Positions 19,019-30,168 of a stretch of DNA of 64,000 nt are shown piece after piece. Position 1 is the stretch's first letter; each line of letters opens with the position of its first letter. The DNA comes from an uncultured Bartonella sp. (GTDB lineage Bacteria; Pseudomonadota; Alphaproteobacteria; Rhizobiales; Rhizobiaceae), in the NCBI GenBank assembly GCA_945285915.1, contig CALYQL010000012.1:19001-83000 (forward strand), in the 5' to 3' direction. A program made the position numbers and the translations under genes. The notes under the pieces were generated by a model, which was not told the origin of the DNA, made no database searches, and was given only the letters and a program-made list of their open reading frames with translations.

Positions 19019-19642
19019 TTACGAGATCGGTGTCATGACATGTTTGATGTAACCAGGCCGAGTTTGGAGTTTTTTGTACCAAGTTTCTATATTCGAAAAT
19101 GTTTTTGTGCGTGGTAGATCCATTGTGTAGTAATAATAGAGGAACACGCCAGCAACAATGTCTCCAATACCCAGATTGTCGCCGGATAGATAAGGTTGTT
19201 TTTTCAACCCATAATTGAGCACTTCCAAGCCTTTTTCGAACTCTGCAACACTTGCGGTTACTTTTTGAGGATCACGTTCGTCTGGTGCAAGTCTGATCGT
19301 GTGCATGAGAAAATCTTTATACGGCTCGAATAAAGTTCCCATCGTCCAGTCCATCCATTTTTCAGCGGAGGCGCGCTTGCCACAATCCTCGATCCACAAG
19401 ACACCTTTACCATAGCGCGCTGCCAGATAACGCACGATAGTGTTGGATTCCCAAAGAACTAGTTCGCCATCCTTGATTGTTGGAACTAAACCGTTTGGAT
19501 TTAGAGCGAGAAATTCTGGTGTATGAAGCCCACCATAAGCACCGCCTGCTTTGACGTATTGGTAATCTAGGCCAATTTCTTCCAGTGTCCAAAGTACTTT
19601 TTTAACGTTGCTAGATGTAGGGCGTCCCCAAAGTACAAGCAT
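19019..19642 (-). CDS. Glutathione S-transferase family protein
   Basis: LWGRPTSSNVKKVLWTLEEIGLDYQY...ALNPNGLVPTIKDGELVLWESNTIVRYLA. Confidence 0.93.
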   Translation of the reverse strand: MLVLWGRPTSSNVKKVLWTLEEIGLDYQYVKAGGAYGGLHTPEFLALNPNGLVPTIKDGELVLWESNTIVRYLAARYGKGVLWIEDCGKRASAEKWMDWTMGTLFEPYKDFLMHTIRLAPDERDPQKVTASVAEFEKGLEVLNYGLKKQPYLSGDNLGIGDIVAGVFLYYYYTMDLPRTKTFSNIETWYKKLQTRPGYIKHVMTPIS

Positions 19643-19651
19643 TTTATGCCC

Positions 19652-20782
19652 CTATTCCTGTTTCAACTTCATATGGTTTTCAATAAAATCTACAATTGAT
19701 GAAATATCATCAAGATCAAAGACAGGCAAAGTCGTATCATCTACAGATGTATCGGAAGCTATAGCGACAATATGGGGATCGGATCTGAAAAGAGGTTCAC
19801 CTTCTTTTCCACCTGTGCGACGAACTTCCAGTTTGTCATGGCTATCGCGTTTGTACCCTTCTACAATGACGAGATCGCAAGGTGCTAGACGTTCAAGAAT
19901 AGTGGCAAGCGGCACATCTTGCTCTGTTTCATTTTCGTGGATAATAGCAAATCGTCTTGAGGAAACGACCGCAACTTCCTGTGCGCCGGCTTTTCTGTGT
20001 TTCCATGAATCTGTGTTCTCATGATCAATATCAAAATCATGATGCGCATGCTTCACGGTTGCTATCTTGTAACCTCTTTTCGTTAGTTCTTCGACGATGC
20101 GGACAACCATGGTTGTTTTACCATTGTTTTTCCACCCTGTTACTCCAAAAACTCTATGTTTTTGCGTCATATTCTCACCAAAATACTTTTTTGATTCATT
20201 GTAATCGTCAGGCGTATTGATGTTAAAGAACGCACCTGTCGAGATATCGCTATCAAATTCTATTATATCGACATTTTTAGCAAAAGCGAATGCTCGAATA
20301 CTTTTATTGTTGGTATCCGACAGAAAATCCTTGAGTTCATCAATGAGAAACACAGGCCATAAAGCAAATGTTGGTTGCAAACCAGCTTCCGTTTTGGCTA
20401 TACGAAATATCGAATCGTTATCAATGTTTTGTATGAATTTTTCGAAAAATGCATCCGGTATGATTGGGCAATCTATAGGTATAGTCAGTATAAAGTCATA
20501 ACCATGCTGACGTGCATATGTTAATCCGGCATAAATTCCGGCAAGCGGGCCAATAAACAGTTGGTCTTCGTAATCAGGGATTACAGGAATTTCGGATTTA
20601 TAGTGTTGCTTTTGTATCGTGTTTGAGCTGATAGCGACGGGTAGGTCGTGCTTCTCCAAATTTTCAATCTGGATATCTAGAAAACTACGCCCGGCAAGTT
20701 CAAGAAAAGTTTTATCTTGCTTCATTCTCGAAGACCGTCCACCGGCCAAAACAAAACCTAATATTTTAGAGTTGTTATTCAA
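19652..20782 (-). CDS. mobAB: Fused molybdenum cofactor guanylyltransferase MobA + MobB
   Basis: N-terminal LGFVLAGGRSSRMKQDKTFLEL (MobA); from about residue 200 VFGVTGWKNNGKTTMVVRIVEELTKRGYKIATVKHAHHDF (MobB P-loop) in one ORF. Confidence 0.88.
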   Translation of the reverse strand: MNNNSKILGFVLAGGRSSRMKQDKTFLELAGRSFLDIQIENLEKHDLPVAISSNTIQKQHYKSEIPVIPDYEDQLFIGPLAGIYAGLTYARQHGYDFILTIPIDCPIIPDAFFEKFIQNIDNDSIFRIAKTEAGLQPTFALWPVFLIDELKDFLSDTNNKSIRAFAFAKNVDIIEFDSDISTGAFFNINTPDDYNESKKYFGENMTQKHRVFGVTGWKNNGKTTMVVRIVEELTKRGYKIATVKHAHHDFDIDHENTDSWKHRKAGAQEVAVVSSRRFAIIHENETEQDVPLATILERLAPCDLVIVEGYKRDSHDKLEVRRTGGKEGEPLFRSDPHIVAIASDTSVDDTTLPVFDLDDISSIVDFIENHMKLKQE

Positions 20783-21029
20783 TGGGTATCCTCATCATGT
20801 TACACCAACGTCCGAGCATGAATGACATATCTATGCAGCAAAACCACCATGTCGTTGTTGATAAGAAATTAGCCGTGTAAATCCGATACTTCTAGACTAA
20901 CGATTTGTTTCATATCATCTTCCGATTGCATTTATTTGATAAAATATGCCAGTTTTCAGGAACTTTAATTGGTTTAATAGCTTATATACCAAAATCCTCT
21001 AAAAAGGTTTTATCAACCTTTGGATATTT

Positions 21030-22988
21030 TTGGTCATGCCTTCTAAAACTATTTCAAAAATCTTACTCACTTTTCTGACAACCTCACTTATCTATAATTC
21101 ACCAGTAGGGGACAACTCTGCTTTGGCTGCTAACAGCTTAATGGAGCTGTTTGGTCGTAAACCTAAACCGGCTGCGGTAGTGGAACAACCGGTGGTGGCG
21201 CCGATAGAGCCAAAAGAGCGTACGGAACCGAAAGCAAAGCTTGAAAATATCAAACGAGTAACTGTTTCTGCACCGAAAGCATTCGATTACAAACCAGATA
21301 GGATGGTGTTGATCAATTTTGCCGCTGTCGATAGCCTGAAAACCAGTTCGACGCCGACAAACGATCTTGATGCTGTTCCGACTGTTTTTCGTCCATATAA
21401 TGCGATTTTGGAAAGTCCGGTAAATGCAAATGCCGTTCCAAACGGTGAAATTTCAAAAGCAAGTTTTGCAAATATTGATGTGCATGCCGAACGAGATGTT
21501 GCCGATGCCGTTCTGAAATATTACGAAAAATCGCCTCATTTGATTTGGTCGGAAAATGGGCATGTCAGTTTTGCCGCCCTTCGCATCAGAGAGTTTTTAG
21601 CAAATTCGGACGACGATGGTTTGGAACCCAAAGACTATTTTGTGGCAGTACCAGATAATAATCTGGTTGGTGAAGAGCGAGATCTGGCTTTAGCGCAATT
21701 TGATGTGGAACTTAGTGCCCGAATATTACGCTACGTGATAGATGCTTCCCAGGGAAGAATTGTAGCCGATAGACTTTCACCATTTCATGATTTACCACGT
21801 AAAAATGTAAATCTTGAACAGGTTATGGATAATCTCGCAAAAAGTGAGCAACCTGTTGAATTAATGAACTCCTATCTCCCTCAATCGGAGTATTACCAAG
21901 CGTTAAAAAATGCGTTGGCAAAATTGCCGAAGTCAGAACACAAGTCGCAATTCACGTTTTCACGTGGGTTTGTAGTCAAACCAGGTGAGACAAATGATGA
22001 ACTGCCGCATTTTATTGGCCTTATATTAGCAAATGCTCCTTCCTCATATCTCCATAATCACCGTGAGATATTGGAACGTTACAGCAGTGAAACGATCTAT
22101 AATGCTGATCTTGTTAATAGTGTGAAAGATTACCAGACGCTAGTCGGAAAAAATTCAGACGGTATTATCGGTTCTGCAACAGTTGCCGCTTTGCAAGATA
22201 GTGATGCGGGAAGTAAAAGACAAAAAATTATTGATTCCATGGAGCGCTTGCGCTGGTTGCCGCATAATTTTGGTGATCGATATGTGTTTATCAACCAAGC
22301 CGCTTATCGCGCCCAATATATCGAAAACAACACTGTAAAATTGGATATGAAGGTTGTCGTTGGTAATCCGAAGAATCAAACCTATTTTTTCTATGACAAA
22401 ATTAGATTGGTAACATTTAACCCGTCATGGGGGGTACCACGTTCAATTGTTTTGAATGAAATGTTGCCAAAAATTATCAATGACCAGAGCTATCTTGAGC
22501 GTAATAATTATGCGCTTTACAACAGTTCCGGTAAACTGGTTTCTGCTTCAGCCGTAAATTGGCAACAGGTTGCCGCTAAAGGTCATGGTGTCAGTATTCG
22601 TCAGAAACCAGGCAAAAACAATGCTTTGGGAGAACTTAAAATACTGTTTCCTAACAAGCATGATATATATCTTCATGACACGCCCAACAAAGCCGCCTTT
22701 TCTCGTGACATGCGCGCCGTAAGCCACGGCTGTGTTCGATTGGAAAACCCACGAGAAATGGCTGCAGCAGTTTTGGGTAAAAGTGTCGATCAGTTAAAAC
22801 CTTATTTCGGAAAAGGCGAACGTAGCCTTACACTTGATGAACAAGTACCGGTTTATTTGACATATTTTACAGCGTGGCCAGATTTGGCGACAGGAAGAAT
22901 AAACTATTATTCAGATGTCTATAATAGGGATCAGCTTATGGCTACAGCCAGCGAAAAGATTGACATATCGCGAGATAAAAAAATCTAA
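21030..22988 (+). CDS. L,D-transpeptidase (YkuD/YcbB-like) with peptidoglycan-binding region
   Basis: HDTPNKAAFSRDMRAVSHGCVRLENP catalytic SHGC motif. Confidence 0.92.
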   Translation: MVMPSKTISKILLTFLTTSLIYNSPVGDNSALAANSLMELFGRKPKPAAVVEQPVVAPIEPKERTEPKAKLENIKRVTVSAPKAFDYKPDRMVLINFAAVDSLKTSSTPTNDLDAVPTVFRPYNAILESPVNANAVPNGEISKASFANIDVHAERDVADAVLKYYEKSPHLIWSENGHVSFAALRIREFLANSDDDGLEPKDYFVAVPDNNLVGEERDLALAQFDVELSARILRYVIDASQGRIVADRLSPFHDLPRKNVNLEQVMDNLAKSEQPVELMNSYLPQSEYYQALKNALAKLPKSEHKSQFTFSRGFVVKPGETNDELPHFIGLILANAPSSYLHNHREILERYSSETIYNADLVNSVKDYQTLVGKNSDGIIGSATVAALQDSDAGSKRQKIIDSMERLRWLPHNFGDRYVFINQAAYRAQYIENNTVKLDMKVVVGNPKNQTYFFYDKIRLVTFNPSWGVPRSIVLNEMLPKIINDQSYLERNNYALYNSSGKLVSASAVNWQQVAAKGHGVSIRQKPGKNNALGELKILFPNKHDIYLHDTPNKAAFSRDMRAVSHGCVRLENPREMAAAVLGKSVDQLKPYFGKGERSLTLDEQVPVYLTYFTAWPDLATGRINYYSDVYNRDQLMATASEKIDISRDKKI

Positions 22989-23080
22989 TCGCGATTCACG
23001 GCAATGCAGATAGAGTTAAAACTCGTTTCTATCGTGATTACACGGATATAAAATTTTAAGAATCTTAAATTCTAGAGCAA

Positions 23081-23111
23081 TAAAAAAGGCAGCTTATTTC
23101 TATAAGCCGCC
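23081..23111 (-). terminator. Intrinsic terminator of rpmG
   Basis: On the minus strand: GGCgGCTTAT-agaa-ATAAGCtGCC followed by TTTTTTA. Confidence 0.75.
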
Positions 23112-23137
23112 ATTTAAAATAGAGAATCAAAATCAAA

Positions 23138-23305
23138 TTATTTGATTTTTGTTTCTTTAAATTCAACGTGCTTCTTAGCAATCGGATCGTATTTACGCTT
23201 GCTCATTTTGTCGGTCATCGTGCGGCTGTTTTTCTTTGTGACATAGAAAAAACCGGTATCCGCAGTAGACAAAAGCTTGATTTTAATTGTTGCTGCTTTG
23301 GCCAT
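23138..23305 (-). CDS. rpmG: 50S ribosomal protein L33 (not in the supplied ORF track, below length cutoff)
   Basis: Translates to [55 protein letters not shown]. Confidence 0.95.
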   Translation of the reverse strand: MAKAATIKIKLLSTADTGFFYVTKKNSRTMTDKMSKRKYDPIAKKHVEFKETKIK

Positions 23306-23408
23306 AATTAGGGTCCTGTTCTTACAAAATTACCACCACCTCGCGACCGAAACACATTGTTCGACACAAGCGGATTTTGGCGCGACACTACGGAAGTTAC
23401 AGAAAAAG

Positions 23409-24695
23409 TCAAGAGTGGAATAGCGTTCTTGCCAATCTGCATAGCACTAAAATGATATAAAGTGAGAAAAATGCCGCCATTGTGATAGAAAAGCCGAATG
23501 GATTATAAATATCCATTACTTTTCCTATTGTTGTTGGGCCTACCAACATTCCAATTCCATAACAGAAAATAAAAGCAGAATTCGCAGCGGCAAGCTCGGC
23601 CCCCTTAAGGCGAGCACCCAATTGTGCAAGTCCGATAGTATAGAGTCCTGCTGATACGCCCCCCAAAATGAATAGATCGCATATCAAAGCTAAGCGGATA
23701 TGGGCGATCCATGGTATTAGTGCTGTTCCTATAAGACCAATGGCAGCGCACCCCATTAAAGGATAGCGCCGATCTTTTATAAAATCGCTGATAATGCCGA
23801 TTGGTACGAGGAGAAGGACATTTCCAAGAGCCAGCATGGACATAAAATTGGCTGCTTCACTCTCGCTATATCCAAGAGTAAGACTGAATGGCGTGATAAG
23901 CGTCAGTGCTCCCATTTGAATGGCGCCATAGACCAGAACGGCCATTGTTGAGGTCGGTACTGCCCAAATATATGGTAGGAAAGTAACATGATCGCCATCT
24001 TTAAATTGTGGGCTTAAACGCCAAGCGGCAATAATCGGGATAGCAGCCATACCAATCAATATGCAGGCGGCACCAAATGGAGTAAAACCCTGACTGCCAA
24101 CATAGGATAAAAGGGTAGGACCTAAGGTGAAGCCAATTCCCAATGTAATGGCGTAAATCGCCAGAATCATACCGCGTTTTTGTTCAGGCGCAGAACTATT
24201 CACCCAAAATTCCGAGAGAATAAACATGATGGTCATTGCGAAATGGAGCGTAAACCTTAAGACAAACCATACCCAGATTGATTCGAAATAATAAAAACCT
24301 AAAAAGCTTGAACACCCGATGATCATCATGACCAGAATGGAACGGGCTACCCCCATTTTTTTTGCTATTGGTGCTGTAAAAACAGAGGCAATAATTGTGG
24401 CGATGCCGCCAACCGTGCCACTATATCCAATAATGCTGCTAGAAAAACCACGGGCAGCCATAAGAATTGAGATAAGTTGCGTTCCTAGACCTAAGGCAAC
24501 GCCAACAGCACCAATTGTTGCTGTTGCAGCAATAATGGCACGCCATGAATGGTTTGAGCAATTATCGTTTTTTTCCTGCATTACAAAAATCGAATTCTTT
24601 CCAATCGTTTTTGATTCCCGTACCCTTTGGCATATAATGGGTAAGGATGGAATATTCCAATCCAATAATATTGCTATCCTTATATGTGTGTGCAT
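23409..24695 (-). CDS. MFS transporter (start probably internal, near MQEKNDNCSNHSW)
   Basis: 12-TM-like hydrophobic pattern; YCFC/MFS-1 style sequence. Confidence 0.85.
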   Translation of the reverse strand: MHTHIRIAILLDWNIPSLPIICQRVRESKTIGKNSIFVMQEKNDNCSNHSWRAIIAATATIGAVGVALGLGTQLISILMAARGFSSSIIGYSGTVGGIATIIASVFTAPIAKKMGVARSILVMMIIGCSSFLGFYYFESIWVWFVLRFTLHFAMTIMFILSEFWVNSSAPEQKRGMILAIYAITLGIGFTLGPTLLSYVGSQGFTPFGAACILIGMAAIPIIAAWRLSPQFKDGDHVTFLPYIWAVPTSTMAVLVYGAIQMGALTLITPFSLTLGYSESEAANFMSMLALGNVLLLVPIGIISDFIKDRRYPLMGCAAIGLIGTALIPWIAHIRLALICDLFILGGVSAGLYTIGLAQLGARLKGAELAAANSAFIFCYGIGMLVGPTTIGKVMDIYNPFGFSITMAAFFSLYIILVLCRLARTLFHS

Positions 24696-25039
24696 TGTAT
24701 GAGGCTTAAGGATCTATAATTACGAAATTATCTTATTTGTATTTTTTTATACTTTTTCTTTTATCAAGCGTTGTAATGGATTTATTGAAAATACTATTAT
24801 TCAATTATCTATAGTGCATTTTAAATTGTCTTTTTTTGAGATTGTTCAATTAAACAATTAAGCAAAAACTATTCTATTACGAGCCCAAGCGGCCGAATTT
24901 CTGTGCCAATTAAAACCGTCGGTGATAATTGAGTCACCCGTATCTTTCGGTTTCTATTTATTCTGGTATGATTAATAAAATTAGCGTTGTTAATTCTTTA
25001 CGTGTTACATAAACTTATTATTCAATTGGCTGATTAACT

Positions 25040-27322
25040 TCATCTGCGCCTATTACGAGGAAACCGTTTGATATGCCGGCTATCACGCTTGGTTTTATGG
25101 TAAGAAACAGGTGAAAACGGTAAAGTATTAGGAGAACTCAACACCTCAAAGCGTAGCGCTCCTGCAATAGGCATTGCTTCTATCAGTTTTACTTCAACAT
25201 TATCACCAAGTTGATATCCCCTATGCGTCCGATCTCCGATCAGGGCATGACGTGCTTCGTCAAAAAGATAATAATCTGATGATAAGGTGGATATTGGAGC
25301 AAAACCATCGGCGCCTAATTTATCAAGAGAAATAAACAAACCGGCTTTAGTCACACCAGAAATTTTTCCTGTAAACGTTGCGCCAATTTTGTCTGCCAAG
25401 AAATGTGCGATCAGCCGATCGATAGTTTCTCGTTCAGCAGCCATCGCACGTCTTTCGGTAAGAGATATTGATGCCGCTATTTCTTCAAGATCACGTTCCT
25501 GCTCCTCACTAAGACCATCATTACCAAGTTTTAGTGCTTTAATAAGCGCGCGGTGCACAATAAGGTCGGCATAACGGCGGATCGGAGACGTGAAATGCGC
25601 GTAGTTGCGTAGATTTAAGCCAAAATGCCCAAGATTTTCCGGTGCATATTCGGCTTGTGATTGGGAACGCAAAACAACCTGGTTCACCAGATCCTGTTGG
25701 TCTGTCCCCTCAACTTTAGCCAAAATTGCATTCATTCTTTCTGGCGTCAGCTCACTATTACGGGCAAGGGACAGCCCTAAAGAATGTAAAAATTCGCGCA
25801 GTGCTTCTTGTTTTGCCAAAGAAGGTTGATCATGCACACGGAAAATGAGTGGTTGCTGTTTGGACTTTAACGTTTCCGCGGCTGCAACATTTGCCTGAAT
25901 CATAAATTCTTCAATAAGGCGATGGGCATCTAAACGTGGTGGTACGACGACTTCTTTAACACGTCCGTCATTGTCGAGAATGATTTTCTTTTCTGGTAAA
26001 TCCAATTCCAGAGGTTGTCGCCGATCACGCGCTATCTTCAAAATTCGATAGGCTTCCCATAATGGTTTCAGGACATTTGTCAAAATGGGGGCTGTTTTTT
26101 CATCCGGTTTGCCATCAATTGCAGCTTGGCTCTGCTCATAAGATAATTTTGCAATGGATTTCATCAATATTCGATGAAACTTATGGCTTCGTTTGTTACC
26201 CTGTGCGTCATAAATCATACGCACAGCCATAGCTGGTCTATCCTCTCCCTCTCGTAACGAACAGAGATTATTGGATATTTGTTCTGGCAACATTGGAACG
26301 ACTCGATCGGGGAAATAAACCGAATTTCCGCGCTTGAACGCTTCCTTATCAAGGGCGCTGCCATAACGCACATAATGGGCAACGTCAGCAATGGCTACAG
26401 TGACAATAACACCACCTTCATTTTCAGGATCAGTATCAATTTCGGCATATACGGCATCATCATGATCCTTTGCATCTTTAGGATCAATAGTTACCAAAGG
26501 AAGATGTCGCCAATCTTCGCGTCCATCGAGATTAACTGGCTTTGCCTTTTCTGCTTCAGCCAACACGTTTTCAGGAAAGATATACGGGATATCGTGCGTG
26601 ACAATAGCAATCATCGATAGTGCTTTTTCACTATCTACACGTCCAAGTACGTCTTTTACAACGCCGCGTTTGAGTCCGTAATGATTGTCTCTACCAACCT
26701 CAACTTCAACAAGGTCACCCTCTACCGCTTTCGATTGCGGAGGCATATCAACGATAAGTTCACTTGCTTTTCTGTCGATCGGTGTCAATCGCCATTGGCC
26801 ATTGTCTGTTTTACGCAACACGCCAATTGTTAATGGTTTTTTCCAGTCGATTTTTTTAATGGCACGGGCTATATAAGGTGGACCATCAGGTCTTTTATTA
26901 CGAAAAATCTTTGCTAATACCCGATCTCCAACGCCAATAGTCGGGCCTCGTGTGTTCCGTGATGGATGCATTTCCACCAATGGCGCATCATCCCCGTCCC
27001 ATTCGACAGGTTTAGCAATAAAACCGCCGTCCTTATCTCTATTTTGGATATAGAGTAAGGTGACAGGCGGTAATGTATTTTTTGCAATAATTTTTTTGCG
27101 TTGTTTGGCGACGAGACCATCTGCTTTGAGTTCTCGCAATAACTCTTTGAGAAAGATACGTGAGTCGCCCTTGAGGTTAAACGCTTTCGCCAATTCACGC
27201 TTACCGGAAAGATGCGGATTTTCCTCTAAAAAAGAAAGAATTTCCTCTTTTGAAGGCAAATGTGACTTTGCCTTACCCATTGAGGTTAAGGTGCCGGTCT
27301 GTTTTTTATCATCCCGTTTCAA
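25040..27322 (-). CDS. rnr: Ribonuclease R
   Basis: TIDPKDAKDHDDAVYAE; RNB domain; S1 domain near the C-terminus. Confidence 0.96.
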   Translation of the reverse strand: MKRDDKKQTGTLTSMGKAKSHLPSKEEILSFLEENPHLSGKRELAKAFNLKGDSRIFLKELLRELKADGLVAKQRKKIIAKNTLPPVTLLYIQNRDKDGGFIAKPVEWDGDDAPLVEMHPSRNTRGPTIGVGDRVLAKIFRNKRPDGPPYIARAIKKIDWKKPLTIGVLRKTDNGQWRLTPIDRKASELIVDMPPQSKAVEGDLVEVEVGRDNHYGLKRGVVKDVLGRVDSEKALSMIAIVTHDIPYIFPENVLAEAEKAKPVNLDGREDWRHLPLVTIDPKDAKDHDDAVYAEIDTDPENEGGVIVTVAIADVAHYVRYGSALDKEAFKRGNSVYFPDRVVPMLPEQISNNLCSLREGEDRPAMAVRMIYDAQGNKRSHKFHRILMKSIAKLSYEQSQAAIDGKPDEKTAPILTNVLKPLWEAYRILKIARDRRQPLELDLPEKKIILDNDGRVKEVVVPPRLDAHRLIEEFMIQANVAAAETLKSKQQPLIFRVHDQPSLAKQEALREFLHSLGLSLARNSELTPERMNAILAKVEGTDQQDLVNQVVLRSQSQAEYAPENLGHFGLNLRNYAHFTSPIRRYADLIVHRALIKALKLGNDGLSEEQERDLEEIAASISLTERRAMAAERETIDRLIAHFLADKIGATFTGKISGVTKAGLFISLDKLGADGFAPISTLSSDYYLFDEARHALIGDRTHRGYQLGDNVEVKLIEAMPIAGALRFEVLSSPNTLPFSPVSYHKTKRDSRHIKRFPRNRRR

Positions 27323-27325
27323 AAA

Positions 27326-29926
27326 CTATTCTTCCTCTTTAGCTTTCGCCTTTTTTGCTGGCGCTTTCTTGGTTGCTGTCTTTTTTATAGTTGTTTTGCG
27401 GCCTTTTTTAGGTGCAGATGATTTTGCTGCAATGAGTTCCAATGCTTCTTCCAATGTAACCGATGCAGGATCTTTGCCTTTTGGTAAAGTCGCATTGATT
27501 TTTTCCCAATTTACATAGGGACCATAGCGTCCATCTCTAACCGTAACAGCACCACCATCAGGGTGATCCCCCAGTGTTGCAATTGCCTTTGGTGTTGCTG
27601 TGCGCCGGCTTCCACCTTTTGCCTGTTTTTCGGCAAGCACCGTTACCGCTCTGTTGATACCTATATCAAAAACTTCATCCGGTGTTTCTAAATTTGCATA
27701 TTGACCATCATGTGAAATATAGGGACCATAACGGCCAATAGCAGCCGTTATGGGTTTGCCCGTTTCAGGATGAAGACCAACTTCACGCGGTAAAGATAGA
27801 AGCGCAATGGCTTTCTCATAAGTCATTTCGGTTGGTAACCAACTTCTCGGGAGACCGGCACGTTTCGCGTCTTTCCCTTCACCGCATTGCACATAGGGCC
27901 CAAAACGGCCTGTACGCAAAGTGATATCTTGTCCAGTCTGAGGATCTTGTCCAAGCACTGCTGGTTCATCAGGATTTTGTGCCTCGCCTTCAGCACCAGA
28001 TTCACTACCAAGTTGTCTTGTATATTTACACTCTGGGTAATTTGAACAACCAACAAAAGCGCCATAGCGCCCAAGTTTTAGTGATAATTGACCGGCATGA
28101 CAAAGCGGGCAGGAACGCGGATCGCTGCCATCTTCTCTGGGAGGAAAAGCAAGCGGCGCCAAAGTTTCATTCAGGACATCGAGTACATTGCTTACGCGTA
28201 ATTCCTTAATATCAGCAACAGATGCATTAAATGCATCCCAGAACTCACGTAAGACCTGTTTCCATGATAATTTACCGTCGGAAATAAGGTCAAGTTTTTC
28301 TTCAAGATCGGCTGTGAAGTCATATTCAACATAGCGATTGAAGAAGTTTTCTAAAAATGCCGTAACAATACGTCCCTTGGCTTGTGGTATCAGCTTACGT
28401 TTATCAATACTGACATAGTCGCGATCACGGAGCGTTCCTAAAGTCGAAGCATATGTTGATGGACGACCAATGCCCAGTTCTTCAAGTTTTTTGATCAATG
28501 TTGCTTCAGAATAGCGGGCAGGTGGTTCCGTAGTGTGCTTTAAAGCATCAATGTTGATCTGCTTTAGAGACTCATTTGCCTGCATTTTTGGCAAGCGGAC
28601 AGCATCGTCATCTTCGCTCGAATCTTCGTCACGTTGATCGGTATATGCAGCTATGAAACCATCAAATTGTATAACCGAGCCGGTTGCTCTTAAATTGGCA
28701 TGGTCAGAGCCTTTAATGGCCTCAATTTCAACAGTCGTGCGTTCAATATCCGCTGGTGTCATTTGGCTGGCAATCGCTCTCTTCCAGACAAGATCATAGA
28801 GTTTTGCCTGATCGCTATCGAGATATTGCTTCACACTATCGGGCGTGCGCATAAAATCTGTCGGTCGGATAGCTTCGTGTGCCTCTTGGGCATTTTTAGC
28901 CTTTGTGGAATAAAAACGCGGCTTTTCTGGAACGTAATTATTGCCAAAAGTATCTTTAATTGCAGTGCGCGCTGCGTCGATCGCTTCAGGAGCAATCTGG
29001 ACACCATCAGTACGCATATAGGTTATAAGACCAGTGGTTTCTCCGCCAATATCAATGCCTTCATAGAGTTTTTGTGCTACTTGCATGGTGCGAGAAGCGG
29101 AAAAACCAAGCTTAGAAGACGCAGCTTGTTGTAGTGTTGATGTTGTAAAAGGCGGTGAAGGATTACGTTTTGTTGGTTTTGCATCAACACTAAGTGTCCG
29201 AAATTCTGCGCCTTGCAGCATAGAGCGAATTTCATCAGCTTGTTGTTGTGTCTTGATATCAAGTTTGGCCAGCTTTTTCTGGTTGAAGGTGGTGAGCTTA
29301 GCCAAAAACTGTTCATCATGCGATGTTGCTAATTTGGCTTCTATTGACCAATAATCTTCTCTTTTAAAACGTTCGATCTCCGACTCACGGTCGCATACCA
29401 AGCGTAATGCAACCGATTGTACACGACCAGCAGATCGCGCACCTGGTAATTTCCTCCACAGAACTGGGGAAAGTGTGAAGCCAACCAGATAATCCAACGC
29501 ACGTCTTGCAAGATATGCATCGACAAGTGGTACATCTATATCTCTTGGATGCGCCATTGCGTCCAACACTGCATGTTTGGTGATAGCGTTAAAGACAACA
29601 CGTTTCACTGATTTGTCTTTTAAAGCTTTCTTCTGGCGCAAGACTTCCAACACATGCCAAGAAATTGCTTCACCTTCGCGATCAGGGTCGGTTGCTAAAA
29701 TGAGACCGTCAGCGTCTTTCAATGCTTTTGTTATTTCACTCAGCCGCTTTGCTGCTGCAGTGCTTGTGTCCCATTTCATAGAAAAATCTTCATCGGGAAG
29801 TACAGAACCGTCTTTGGCAGGTAAATCGCGTACATGCCCAAAAGACGCCAGAACCTTATAATTAGATCCTAGATATTTATTGATTGTTTTGGCTTTTGCC
29901 GGTGATTCGACGACAACAACATCCAT
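27326..29926 (-). CDS. topA: DNA topoisomerase I
   Basis: MDVVVVESPAKAKTINKYLGSNYKVLASFGHVRDLP; LITYMRTDGVQ; zinc-finger repeats; Lys-rich tail. Confidence 0.97.
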   Translation of the reverse strand: MDVVVVESPAKAKTINKYLGSNYKVLASFGHVRDLPAKDGSVLPDEDFSMKWDTSTAAAKRLSEITKALKDADGLILATDPDREGEAISWHVLEVLRQKKALKDKSVKRVVFNAITKHAVLDAMAHPRDIDVPLVDAYLARRALDYLVGFTLSPVLWRKLPGARSAGRVQSVALRLVCDRESEIERFKREDYWSIEAKLATSHDEQFLAKLTTFNQKKLAKLDIKTQQQADEIRSMLQGAEFRTLSVDAKPTKRNPSPPFTTSTLQQAASSKLGFSASRTMQVAQKLYEGIDIGGETTGLITYMRTDGVQIAPEAIDAARTAIKDTFGNNYVPEKPRFYSTKAKNAQEAHEAIRPTDFMRTPDSVKQYLDSDQAKLYDLVWKRAIASQMTPADIERTTVEIEAIKGSDHANLRATGSVIQFDGFIAAYTDQRDEDSSEDDDAVRLPKMQANESLKQINIDALKHTTEPPARYSEATLIKKLEELGIGRPSTYASTLGTLRDRDYVSIDKRKLIPQAKGRIVTAFLENFFNRYVEYDFTADLEEKLDLISDGKLSWKQVLREFWDAFNASVADIKELRVSNVLDVLNETLAPLAFPPREDGSDPRSCPLCHAGQLSLKLGRYGAFVGCSNYPECKYTRQLGSESGAEGEAQNPDEPAVLGQDPQTGQDITLRTGRFGPYVQCGEGKDAKRAGLPRSWLPTEMTYEKAIALLSLPREVGLHPETGKPITAAIGRYGPYISHDGQYANLETPDEVFDIGINRAVTVLAEKQAKGGSRRTATPKAIATLGDHPDGGAVTVRDGRYGPYVNWEKINATLPKGKDPASVTLEEALELIAAKSSAPKKGRKTTIKKTATKKAPAKKAKAKEEE

Positions 29927-30168
29927 AATGATATCTGCTTTTCTGTATCAATAACCAAATTAAACTGCTTTCACATGAACAGCCAATACGGTTTGGTCAA
30001 GGCTAAATCAAAAAAAAACTGATATTGCAACTAATGATTGCGAAAAATATAAATACACGTTATTATGGTGTTATTCCATTTTTAGGTCGTCATTTATAGG
30101 ATGGGACGGGAATAAAATTCGATTTCTTAGTTTTCTATGCTGGGATTTCATTTATTTAGGAAATTATT

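Noticed and set aside
24720-25035. Hidden ncRNA or gene in the gap between rnr and the MFS transporter
   Set aside because: AT-rich sequence with no convincing ORF, stem or repeat seen by eye.
25287-25574. Antisense ORFs within rnr, topA, pyrB, purL and other core genes listed in the track
   Set aside because: They lie opposite strongly supported conserved genes and show no recognisable protein features.
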